Positions 32,271-42,408 of a stretch of DNA of 64,000 nucleotides are shown here, piece after piece. The position numbers were made by a program, and so were the translations under genes. The stretch lies in NCBI RefSeq assembly GCF_040869045.1, contig NC_090319.1, positions 53,788,779 to 53,852,778 of the forward strand, read 5' to 3'. The DNA is from Eurosta solidaginis. Lineage: Eukaryota; Arthropoda; Insecta; Diptera; Tephritidae. Position 1 is the stretch's first letter; the number at the start of each line of letters is the position of its first letter. Under the pieces are notes generated by a model, which searched no databases, was not told the DNA's origin, and saw nothing but the letters and a program-made list of their open reading frames with translations.

Positions 32271-32806
32271 TGTGACGAATTTTAGCATCACTAAGCTGTT
32301 AGTAAATAAAGGCACAACAACAAAAACATTAAAGCAAGCTGCACTTGTGTACATGAACACATCAATCATAATTTACACACATACATGGAAGGCGACCAGA
32401 AGTACATGCACACACATAACCAGCAGCTCGAAGTAAAGAGATATCTTACACACACACATGTAGTCATCAGCCGAAGTTCTTACTCACACAAACACACGCA
32501 TATAATTTAATTACCAAGCAGGAGATACAAAAGTTCTAGAAAGTGAAACATCTAGACCTTTGGAGAAATATGCGGACGAGGCAGCAGAGAGTATAAAAGC
32601 AGCGCAAGCTGAGTAATAACTAATCCGTTTGATTTAAACACGCTTTTGTAAAGTACGTGATATTGAAGTATAATTGTACTACTCCCAAATTAGACTAAAT
32701 AAATACCAGTTTGCACTACTGAATATTGGAGTTATTTATTCGACAGTTCAGCGATTCATACGTAAGCTGAAGGTTTCAAATAAGCGGAATTTGTTCCCTT
32801 AAAACT
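32271..32806 (+). mobile_element. Solo LTR, family L copy B
   Basis: It starts TGTGACGAATTTTAGCATCA. TATAAAAG lies at about 32591, followed by the shared block GCAGCGCAAGCTGAGTAATA and an AATAAA signal near 32698. The 3' end is degraded after TAAGCGGAATTTG, so the terminal TTACA and target duplication cannot be confirmed. The preceding 10 bp (ATATATGTAT) are identical to those before copy F. Confidence 0.8.
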
Positions 32807-32994
32807 TGAGGCTAGAGGTCAATGTAATTTTTAGCTACTTTCGGAATTAATTTATTGGCTCTTGTATGTTGGTGATATAACTATTGACGTAATATCTTAA
32901 GCAAATATTTTGTAACTTGAAACCAAATATTCAACTTTTTCCGACCTCAAATATCTAAATTTTTTGAAATATATTTTTTTAAATACAAAAAATA

Positions 32995-33118
32995 GAAAAT
33001 GTGTTCAATGTTTTGGTTTCATTTTGAGTTTGCCATCTTCTTTTGACAATCCCTACTCCAGTGAAATGAAAAAAATAAAATCAGCTGATGAGATGAGCCA
33101 ACCATATAGTTGAGCCAT
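32995..33118 (-). mobile_element. P-like MITE (P1), half copy
   Basis: It matches the left half of 34201-34461 in reverse orientation, including the full 30-bp terminus (33089-33118). The other half is missing. It is followed directly by repeat S, as at 13.95 kb. Confidence 0.8.
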
Positions 33119-33303
33119 GCGTAACTGACGTTTAAATCTACTCAATAAATACACTTTACAAGGTTGCATTTGCAGTTTGAAACAATTTATTACGCTTTTT
33201 TTTAAATTGGCAATTTATTATTACAATTTCTTATATGATAAATTGCGTAATAAATTGCCCAAATGGTATAAATTGCCAATTTGGTGTGTGTTTGTACATA
33301 GTA
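33119..33303. repeat. Repeat S copy 2
   Basis: It starts CGTAACTGACGT and ends TTTGTACATAGTATAA, with the same AAATTGGCAATTTAT palindrome as copy 1. A 3' LTR fragment follows at once. Confidence 0.75.
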
Positions 33304-33417
33304 TAATAAAGACCATTTTGCATTAATGAATATTGGAGTTATTTATGCAACAGTTCAGCGATTCGAACGGTAACAGAAGGGGTTAGGAATAAGCGGAATT
33401 TCCCTAAATTCGTTACA
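33304..33417 (+). mobile_element. LTR family L, 3' fragment (copy C)
   Basis: AATAAAGACCATTTTGCA, then TGAATATTGGAGTTATTTAT, and the exact end AATTCGTTACA at 33417. The first 370 bp of the LTR are absent. Confidence 0.8.
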
Positions 33418-34192
33418 ATATATTTTCGTTTTCTGGAGCATAGATTTGTGTGATAACATTAAATATGTATGTTTGGCTGCCAAATTGAAGAGATCTATTG
33501 GAGCAATCTCAAGCAACATAAAAAGGAAGGCAGCTTTCATTCAGGGTACCCTCTACAACAGCTGGTGCATCGCTAAAGGGAAATGGAATTTTCGAAACAG
33601 TGCCAGTCAACCTGCAAGTTGCATTGCTGCATACGACTACTAACCCCGAGGAAGAGGGGAAGGAGGTACAGTATTGTTGAATGCTTCCTGCTGTTCATAA
33701 CCGATGTCACAGCGGACATGGGGGCATACCAAAATTTCGGATATGTATTCTGAGGATAAAATCCGAAAAAAAGGTTAATAATTATTGGTTCCAATTGATA
33801 ATTGAATGGTCGTCGGGGATGAGCACTTGCAGATAAATAGCATCTCTGAACTTTATTTGAGGTTCATTCTTAGAGGTCAATTGGGGGTCATTTCGTTATG
33901 ATTTTAGATAATATTTTGGGGTAATTATGGTAAACTTTCTTGGTCGTTTGAGAAACACGCCGGGGCCATTTCAGGAAGAATTTGTGGTGGTCCTTCGTGA
34001 TCATATGAGGCTCGCTACGTGCCTATTTGGGGGTCATTTAAATCTAACTACAAGAACTTTCTTGTTTTTTTCACTACTGTTATTGTAAAGATTAAAAAAA
34101 CTCAAATAAATCAAAATAAATAAAACCGAAATAATTCAAAGACGATACCAAATGATCTGCAAATTTTCCGTAAATAGCAGCAAAATCATAAC
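33418..34192. other. No gene seen
   Basis: A 65-residue frame at 33446-33643 shows no domain. The rest has TTTGGGGGTCATTT-like words but no clear repeat. Confidence 0.45.
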
Positions 34193-34200
34193 GATAGTCC

Positions 34201-34461
34201 CATGGCTCAACTATATGGTTGTCTCATCTCATCAGCTGATTTTGTTTTTTTCATTTCACTGGAGTAGGGATTGTCAGAAGGAGATTGCAAACTCAAAATG
34301 AAACCAACACATTGACAACATTTTCTTACTACACACAAAAGCTGCTAGGTTTTATGTTTTCATTCCATTCCATTCGTCTAACACCAACAGGCTGATTTTG
34401 CCAATCTTAACGAAGGTTTGTTATTGCTGTAGAGATGAGCCAACCATATAGTTGAGTCATG
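34201..34461 (+). mobile_element. P-like MITE (P1), complete copy
   Basis: 261 bp with 30-bp inverted termini (34201-34230 and 34432-34461; two mismatches) beginning CATGGCTCAACTATATGGTT. The 8-bp duplication GATAGTCC flanks it exactly (34193-34200 and 34462-34469). CATG ends, termini of about 30 bp and an 8-bp target duplication are the P-superfamily pattern. hAT is the alternative, but hAT termini are usually shorter and begin differently. No ORF. Confidence 0.85.
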
Positions 34462-34469
34462 GATAGTCC

Positions 34470-35607
34470 TTAGATCAAAACGAAATAGGCCCAAAACCGA
34501 AATTGATCCCACAAACAGTTCGGGAATTATCGCAGGATAATCCAAAAAAAGTGTTTCACAGATAGTTTCGGAGTTATGTGGAAATAGCTGCGAAAATAAA
34601 AGGGACAGTCCCGAAGTATTTCCAAAATGCTTGTGTAAATATTTTGAAAATAAACTTCGTAACCGTGTTTAAATGATCCCAAAAAAGAATCGAGGAAGGC
34701 GCCGCGAATAGTCCCGAAACCATTCCATGTTGACCCGCTGCTAGTCCCAAAATTGTTTCAAAATGAACCCAAAACTGAGTCTCAAATTATCCTGATTATC
34801 GCTTCCTTCCCGGGAGCCCCTGATCTGAAGAAAGCCTCGATGTAATCTTGAGCTAGTCATGAAATGATCCCGTAAACATCCCGTTCTTCTTAGGAGAGGA
34901 AGGTCAAAGCTAGAGCACGAGGCGGATGCACATAAAGCGCTCATCCGTGTACTCCTCGTAAATTCGGGAGGAGCAGTAAATGAAAAGATCTTTCATTATT
35001 CTTCTCTGCACCAAAGAGGTGGAATGTAGCTCAACTGTATTACTGAAGCTATCTATGCGAACTCTTCTTTCATTTCCCCTTTATCTCTAGCGGCATTTCA
35101 AATAAGCTTTTTCGCAAAATAATTAATCGCTAAACAAAATCTCAACATACCGAATTCAATTGAAATGTTACAAATTGAGTTTTTTTTCAATTTCTCTGAT
35201 ATACCCAAAATGTGGATCGTGTGTTGTTCATCCTGTAAAGCACTTTCAAAAAACCATACAATGATTACTCGTTGCTTCTTCATGGTTAGACGCAAAACTT
35301 GAGTGACAGCCTACGTATTTGTAGATTTTCCCACAATGTATTACAAAATTTTAATGAGTTTCTGGATCCGTCACGTAATTAAGTACATACATACATTTTA
35401 AACATATAGTAGTTTCTGTATTTTACTTTAAGAAAAAATAATAAAAATAATGACTTGTAATTATTTGAATTAGTCGGAGGCGACTGTTTTAATTTCCTCC
35501 AATCACAAAGGCATGCATATATTAAAAATTAGGGATGCTGAAAATATTCGCTTTAGCTTTCCAAACGAGGAAGTTCAGCTTTAACTTAACATCCGCATAC
35601 GCAAAAT
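34470..35607. other. No gene seen; scattered ATCCCGAAA-type words
   Basis: 34.48-34.9 kb carries loosely repeated words such as GATCCC, AGTCCCGAA and AATGATCCCAAA, a degenerate tandem-like pattern without a fixed period. The rest is AT-rich, non-coding. Confidence 0.45.
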
Positions 35608-35611
35608 ATAT

Positions 35612-36108
35612 TGTAACGAATTCTGGGGATTTCTGATATTTATGCACCTTCTGCTAACGTTCGAATCGCTAAACTGTTGAATAAATTACTGCAATATTCA
35701 GTATTGCAAACTGGTCTTTATTTAGATTACTTTGGGAGTAGTACTTCACAATTATACTTCACAACAAATAGCGTGTTTAACTCAAAACTGAATAGTCATT
35801 CCTCAGTTGGAGCTGCTTTTATACTCTCTATTGCCTCGTCCGCATATTTCTCCAAAGGTCTAGACGTTTCACTTTCAAGAATTGTTGCATCTCATGCGTG
35901 GTTAGTTACCAGCTATATACATATATATCTGTAGTCCACGCCTCTTCCATAGACATATGCGTGTGTATGTGTGAGTAACTACTTCAGCTGATGACTACAT
36001 ATTTGTGTGTGTGAGATATCTCTTCGTCGCCTTCTACATAAGAGTGGCTGCTATATTGTTGTTGTGCATTTATTTAGTAGCAGCTTAGTGATGCTAATAT
36101 TCGTCACA
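35612..36108 (-). mobile_element. Solo LTR, family L copy D
   Basis: 497 bp, left end TGTAACGAATTC, right end ATATTCGTCACA, flanked by exact ATAT duplications (35608-35611 and 36109-36112). The family blocks (TACTTTGGGAGTAGTACTTC, TTTTATACTCTC on plus) are present in reverse. No internal retroviral-type genes adjoin it. Confidence 0.88.
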
Positions 36109-36112
36109 ATAT

Positions 36113-36340
36113 GTATAAGCGAAGCTTGAGCATAGAAGGAAAAAAGGGGTTGGGTGTGGATGCGATGTACCACGGAATGTATTCAGTTGGCGGCAAGCGC
36201 TTTTGGATGTGAGGTATTGGTTGCGGGTTGAAACACCCGCTTTGGAATAAAACAACTTAAGCGAAGTTTTTAGAATTTCTCATAAGACGGTTGCGAATTA
36301 CGAGCGCATGCAAGAGCTAATAAAAGAAACTTAAAAAAAT
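36113..36340. other. No gene seen
   Basis: Short intergenic stretch between the LTR and the next MITE. Confidence 0.45.
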
Positions 36341-36348
36341 ATGCTCAT

Positions 36349-36764
36349 TAGAATGGGTCGATTATTAACCGATACCGCGCCATTGGTTTTTCGATAGGAT
36401 TTGGGCTCAGGAAAAAAAGTTCCACTACGCATACCCAAAAAAATAATTTTCGAGCCTGCGAAATTTCATTTTTTTTATTTTTTTTCGACTTTCGAAGGTT
36501 TTTTCACGACCTACTAAAATAATTTTTGGGTCGGACACATGAAAATTTTACAATCAAATGAAAATTTTTTTAGTAGGTCATAAAAAAACCCTTAAAAATC
36601 AAAGTCGAAAAAAGTCAAAAAACTGAAATTTCGCAGGCTCGAAATTTATTAATTTTTTTTTTTGGGAATGCGTAGTGGAACTTTTTTTCCTGAGCCCAAG
36701 TCCTATCGAAAAATCGATGGCGCGATATCGGTTAACTTTCGTCCATACAAATCGACCCACCCTA
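36349..36764. mobile_element. hAT-type foldback MITE, 8-bp duplication
   Basis: 416 bp flanked by ATGCTCAT (36341-36348 and 36765-36772). The left terminus is TAGAATGGGTCGATT; the right one, reversed, is TAGGGTGGGTCGATT. TAG-starting ends and 8-bp duplications fit hAT. The two arms are complementary over most of the element (CGATAGGAxTTGGGCTCAGG and TTCCACTACGCAT blocks on both sides), so the single strand could fold along nearly its whole length. Confidence 0.85.
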
Positions 36765-36772
36765 ATGCTCAT

Positions 36773-37029
36773 AGCTTAGGGCGTTTTAACAAATATCAAT
36801 GAAAAATCTCGTTGTCAACATTATATTACTGCAATTTTTTATCAACCCCTCCCAATAAAGATCTTTGATCACGATATGAGGAAATCCTCAATGTAAGCGT
36901 TTGCTGTAAGGGAGTAGAGAATGTAAACGTACGTAGTTACAATACACTGTAGCGTAATGTGGGAACAATGTGGCAGAAATTATTTGAGCGAAATCTGACT
37001 AAAACTAAGGAAAAGACCACCTCTCTTTA
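36773..37029. other. No gene seen
   Basis: AT-rich spacer with no recognised signal. Confidence 0.4.
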
Positions 37030-37480
37030 TTGGTTTGTTATCGATTTATGATCGAAATTTTACCAGTGTTATCGAAGAGTTATCGATTTGTTATCGGCGT
37101 GTTATCAATTTGTTTTCGGCGTGTTTTATCAAAAAGTTATCGATATGTTATCGAAAAATTACCAAAAAGTTGCCGACGTCGGAAAGTTATTGATTTGGTT
37201 TAAAAATGTTATCGTTAAGTTATCGAACTATTTTCTTCGTATTATTGATTTGTTACTGAAACTCTTTCGGTATTTTATCGGCAGTTATTTGGCAAATACT
37301 TCGAGCGTATTTCTGCCATGAAAAGTGTCTCAGTGAAAATTCATCTACCTTACAGACAAAGGAGCACGGCGCAAATCAAAGGAGAAGCTCGGTCTAAAAC
37401 TTATCGATTTGTTGTCGGAGTGTTCGGCGAGTTATCGATTTATTGTCGATCATCGGTTTGCTATGAAACTGATGCCGATA
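37030..37480 (+). repeat. 11-bp minisatellite GTTATCGANNN, split by a SINE fragment
   Basis: Units in order near 37.07-37.16 kb: GTTATCGAAGA, GTTATCGATTT, GTTATCGGCGT, GTTATCAATTT, GTTTTCGGCGT, then GTTATCGATAT and GTTATCGAAAA. Seven to eight units keep an 11-bp phase and decay further on. The tract is broken at 37278-37404 by a SINE remnant and resumes with TTATCGATTTGTTGTCGGAG. Confidence 0.82.
37278..37404 (+). mobile_element. SINE family 1 fragment
   Basis: It contains CGGCAGTTATTTGGCAAATA, TTTCTGCCATGAAAAG, TCTCAGTGAAAATTCATCTA and GAGAAGCTCGGTCTAAAAC, in family order with a deletion of about 50 bp. No head and no tail. Confidence 0.8.
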
Positions 37481-38244
37481 AAACTTCAATTAAGTCGATG
37501 ACACATCTGTAACCCATGGATTGCAAGCCGATAGGAAACCAATAAGAAGCCGTTGGCTCGAAGATATCCAACCGAGAGAAAATCATAACTCGAGGAAAAT
37601 GTTGCCTTCGATAATAAGCCGATAATAAGATAAACAACTTGTCGGTACTGGTTGTTACCGATAAGAAGGCTAGGAAGCTCTTCTCAAATACCCCGAAATT
37701 TCTTGTTTCTGGTAAAGTTACCTCCGTTGTGGTTTAACTTCAAATTTCTGTATACGCTCTCGTTAATTTAAAAATAACCTGTACATTTACACATCGAAAT
37801 TCACGAGTACTTGCTACTCACGCCTTTTCTAATATAATGATCACAAACAAGCTCACAATAGTCCTAAAACAGCACCGAAGAATTACAAAAATAATCCCGA
37901 AGTGCCGAAAAATAGCCCCGTAATAGAATATTTATCGTTTCGAAAATGATTATGGTTCTGTGAAGTGTAACAACTCAGGTTTTTTCCAAAAATTTACAAA
38001 TAACAGTTCCCAAAACCTATATTTTCAAATAAAACTGTAAATTAATGACCACTTTTGAAATAACTGTTATGCTGGTATCGCTTGCTCGCGGAGAAACGGC
38101 CGTATTGCAAGCAAAATATAGGAAATGGTCAGTGAACGAGAACAAGCGATTACCGAAAAAATATAATCACGTTCTATTTAGAAAATAAAAAGAAAGGAAA
38201 TTAAGGGAGATTATGGGAGAGGAAAGGTAAAAAAAGGATAGCAG
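37481..38244. other. No gene seen
   Basis: Traces of GATAA/CCGATAA words to 37.66 kb, then non-coding. Confidence 0.4.
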
Positions 38245-38560
38245 CCGTTACCGATGAGTTATCGGACTGTAATCGACTGTTTACGGGCGTATTAAACACT
38301 TAATGTGGATGAGTTATTGGTTTGTTATCAGTGTAATATAGACGAGCTAGCAAATTATTATCGAAGAGTTATGATTTTGGAAAAAGTATGGATTTGTTCT
38401 AGAAAAACATCGATTTTTTATCGAAAAATATAGATTTGCTATCGGAAAGCCTTCAATTTGTTTCGATGCGTTATTGACGAGTTATCGGTGTGTTCTCCAG
38501 AAGTTGTTCATCTGTTTATTATCGATGTGTTAACTGCTTGTTTGCGATAACTCTTCGTTA
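38245..38560 (+). repeat. Degenerate GTTATCGA minisatellite, second tract
   Basis: GAGTTATCGG, GTTATTGGTTT, GTTATCAGTGT, GAGTTATGATTT and GAGTTATCGGTGT words occur with loose phase. Same unit type as at 37.03 kb but more diverged. Confidence 0.65.
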
Positions 38561-39196
38561 AGAAATCTGTTCTGTCACTGTTTTCTGTCACTGTTTTTTG
38601 GGTGACAAATCGATATTTTTCCATAATTGATCGATTTTTTTCGGTTAATAATTTGTAACATATTACGTTTTACGTAAATTGCATTTTTTGTTATTTTCAG
38701 ATTTTAGTACATAATCGAATGCATCATGCAAACATTCGTACAATGTTTTACAGAATAAGCTGGAAGCCAATTGTGCAAACAGTCGTGGGAAAATTGTCAG
38801 CGGACAACTTTGAATGCGAAATTTTGCAATACTACTGATTCGGTTTGTCTCGTTCCAATATACATATATCGATTATGCTACATTTACACTGCACCAAATG
38901 CGTCATTTTGGGTGAAAAATTCCAAATTCGATGAATTTACTAATACAAATCGCATTTCTGAAATGACTTATTAGATCGCATTTTATCCCATTTGTCCTAC
39001 GAATTGCGAATGAGGCCTATGTATACGTTTTCAATTGCCTCTTTTGGGAGCACCAATTTGAAGCGAGTGAAAATGTACTCAAAAACGATTATTCCAATCA
39101 ATGATTCGTTAGACGACGTTTAAACATGGACCAATGTACAAATATGTCGGCCGCCTAACTATCTTGTTTTGTGCTGTTTTTCTGCCTAAACGATTT
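38561..39196. other. No gene seen
   Basis: A short tandem CTGTCACTGTTTT pair near 38.57 kb, otherwise unremarkable. Confidence 0.4.
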
Positions 39197-39205
39197 GTGC
39201 CGTTT

Positions 39206-39394
39206 CAAGGTGAATTCAGTAGAGGTGGTGATATCCCAACAGCTGATTGCTTCTTCTTGATAATTTTCCATACAAAGCCTTGTACAATAATATGTCATTT
39301 AATCGAAATCAGTGTAAATTTTCTTTTGAATTGACATTCTGCACGGCGAATTGGTTGGATTCGCTTTGCCACAACCTGGTATGGATTCGCCTTG
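39206..39394. mobile_element. hAT-like MITE (family A1) copy 1
   Basis: About 189 bp. The left end is CAAGGTGAATTCAGTAGAGG; the right, reversed, is CAAGGCGAATCCATACCAGG. TGCCGTTT precedes the element (39198-39205) and is repeated at 39396-39403, an 8-bp duplication allowing one extra terminal G. A second copy lies at 52988-53179. No ORF. Confidence 0.8.
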
Positions 39395-39554
39395 GTGCCG
39401 TTTCATAACAAGTCACGCTTGCCGCCAATTGGGAGCGCCAATAATAATACAATTTGTTTTTCACCGTAGCTCACTTATGAAAAGAAGATTTAGACTGAGA
39501 TTCTCTTCTTATTTCACTCCTCTTCTAAGGTAGTCGGGTATTACATTTTCGAAT

Positions 39555-40554
39555 ACTCCATATTTTTCTGGTAGCGTTCACACCTTATGCATTCCAGTAG
39601 CATCGCCACAATCACGCAAGATGTTGTGTTTGTAAATGTGAAGGAGCTTCAGACTTGGTAATTGAAGTTTATTTCGTCTTGCCCATTCACAAACAAAATT
39701 TGCAAATCACTGTTATAAATATTCTCACTTTACAAGAAATATACTTGCCAACATATTTTGTCTCCTATTGAATTGTTATATTGCAGATTTTAACTGAAAA
39801 ATGTTAGAAAAGTTACCAACGAGTGGGAAAAATAATTTCACTTGCAAAGTGTGCCAACACCCTTAGCCAAAGCAAATGTCAAATTCTTCTTCTTATGCTT
39901 TGCGAGTTGGTACTTTTTCATGTCCCATGGCGCCAGTGTCGCTCAATCTACCGTTCTCCATAAAAATACGTGCAATCTACTCATAATGCATAAGATTGAA
40001 TTAAACGCATCTATATGAAAAACTGCGTATGTGACGGGGCTTTAAAGGGTGAGAGAACGAGAATAGACCGAAGTGGCAAAACGATGTGGAACGTGGTGGA
40101 ACAAGCCATTGTGGATAAAACAAGTGTGATAACCATTGTGAATGATAACTAAGTGTGATATCTTCTGCATAGACGTCAAAATTCCAAAGTGATTGGATCA
40201 CCTGATTTGTATTTGACTATCGCTGTCTCATTCTGTATCTCTTTCTATCACCCGCTGAAGATAGGCGCCGCCATATTGAACACCCTGTCAAAACGCTAAA
40301 AAGTAGCCATATTGAACATCCTGTCAGGCATTTGACAGATAAGATATCATACTTAGTTGTCATTCACAATGGTGATAACTTCTGCATAGATATTTGACTA
40401 TCGCTTTCTCATTTTGTATCTCTTTCTATCAACCGCTGAAGATAGCTGGGGCCCTATGTGCCGCCATATTGAACACCCTGGCAAACGCTGCCAAAATGCG
40501 AAAAAGTACCCATATTGAACATCCTGTCAGGCAGTTGACGGATAAGATATCACA
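39555..40554 (+). repeat. Unclassified element Q, copy 1 (right part)
   Basis: 39.56-40.02 kb matches 61.06-61.27 plus 62.41-62.64 kb (GCACAAGATGTTG, AATTGAAGTTTATTTCG, ACCAACGAGTGGGAAAAATA and CCATAAAAATACGTG blocks). 40.19-40.26 kb is the reverse complement of 59.64-59.72 kb (GTGATAGAAAGAGATACAGA), so Q appears to have long inverted ends. No coding frame. The Harbinger element begins directly after it. Confidence 0.65.
40211..40554 (+). repeat. Tandem duplication, about 181-bp period
   Basis: ATTTGACTATCGCT starts at 40211 and again at 40392. Both units contain GCCGCCATATTGAACACCCT and ATTGAACATCCTGTCAGGCA and end near GATAAGATATCA. Two units only. Confidence 0.85.
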
Positions 40555-40969
40555 GGCCCCTATTATGAGACAAATTCGATCTTCGACTGTGGTCGAAAGA
40601 GCTGATCGAACGAATTTTCATTCGGTATTATGACGCGCGTTCGTTGAAGGTAAGCATTATTGTGAATTTCGACAAAATTCAAAAGTTCACAATAGCACAT
40701 TTCCATCAGCTGTCAAATAAAATAAAATAAACAAACAAAAGCAGAACTAGTTTTTAAATGCAAATTTTCATTGGCAACCCTAAAAGTGTAAAGGCGCGTG
40801 TCGTGAACAATTTGTTATAAACGCTATTATTATTAATTGGAGAAGAGAATAATAATATTTAAACAATATAAACATTAATTTGACTTAAATAAAAGTTAAT
40901 CTGACTTGATAAAAAGATAATACAAAAAAAATAAGAATACACTAACTACTAAGTGAACCTAACCTCAAA

Positions 40970-42408
40970 ATGGATGTAGACGCCGAGGAGCCTGGGGGCT
41001 CCTGGGTACAACAATATAGAGACAGAAATAAAAAACCGAAAATCGATAAGAACATTACACCGGATTTGAAAAATGAGGAAAACAATACATTGTTTACTCA
41101 ACAATCAAATATTCATAAACAAACGAGAAAATATCGTGGATAAAAATAACATTCAAGCAACAAATACTCAGCAAAATACAACTAAAATGAATGAAAACGA
41201 GGATATAAATACTAATAAACCTGCAGCAAATATGACAACAAATTCATATCTATACTATGACAAAGATCACAAAGGACCATTTGTGGTATACATTGACAAA
41301 AAACAAAATGGAACAGAAAGAAACTCAATTAATGCAGTAGCCGTAGCAAACCTTCTTAAAATTCTTAATTATGAAGAAGTGGATGAGGTAAGCAAAGTAG
41401 GTTTTGGTAGAGTAAAAACTATTTGTAAAAATGCAGAAACAGCAAATAAAATTTATAATGATAACACAATTAAAAACAAAGGTTACGAACCTAAAATACT
41501 ACAACACAGCCTTTCAAAAATGGGTATCATTTTTGATATTCCAACGGAAATGACAATGGAGGAACTACACAAAGACATTATTTCAACAATACCTATAATG
41601 AAACTGATAAGAATCGAAAGAAAAGATAAGGATGACAAAGAAAAAAGAATTCCAACAAGACGTGTAAAAATCTTTTTTAAAGGACAAGCACTACCGAAAG
41701 AAATAATTTATACACATACAAAAATATTGGTAAAACCATTCATTACCATAACACAATGCTACAAATGCTTCAGGTATAACCATTTTGCGCAGAATTGCAA
41801 AGAAAGGGTACCAGGTACATCTTACGGAAGAACAGTGCAAAACAATAATGTGTGTTAACTGCAATTTTGAACATCCACCAACAGCAAAAGACTGTCCAGC
41901 ACGAGTAAAAGCATATATAATCAAAAGAACAATGACATTAGACAACAGTTCATACAAAGAGACACATAAAAAAGTAACCAACATTTTAGGTAACAGATTT
42001 GAACTACTAGACAACTTTGAACAAAATTTCCCACAACTACAGAAGAAGGATGTGAACAAACAAAGTGTTGAGAACGATACAACAGAATACATCCACAAAA
42101 TAGTGCCATATGTGAAGGTAGTTAAAAACAGACAGGGAGAACAACAAAACGCAATCAACACAATGAATGAATGGCGAGCGGCCATAAAACCAATAACGAC
42201 GGAATTTACTATAAACACAAATAAAATTAAAGACACACAAGAAGTCTTTAATAAACTAAGTGTAGAAATAACAAAACATTTAGCATCAAATGTAAATGAG
42301 AGACTAAATCACAATACTATGGAATTAATGAACAATATTCGTATTGCAATTAATAAAATTAACAATATTTTTGACACAACACTAATGTCCCATGACCCTA
42401 ATGGCTGA
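40970..42408 (+). pseudogene. I-type ORF1 (gag-like), two frameshifts
   Basis: It starts at ATG 40970 (MDVDAEEPGGSWVQQYRDRN). The first frame ends at TAA 41141-41143, and the protein continues in the next frame from about 41.08 kb (LYYDKDHKGPFVVYIDKK, MGIIFDIPTEMTMEELHKDI). The zinc knuckle CYKCFRYNHFAQNC lies at about 41758-41799. After a second frame change near 41.81 kb a further cluster CVNCNFEHPPTAKDCP follows (about 41.85-41.90 kb), and the frame ends at 42408. The C-terminal region is rich in Asn/Lys. ORF1 and ORF2 overlap slightly (ORF2 frame opens at 42392). Confidence 0.85.

Noticed and set aside
41691..42236. 181-residue minus-strand frame
   Set aside because: Antisense to the I-type ORF1; A-rich coding strand leaves Phe/Val-rich open frames on the other strand.
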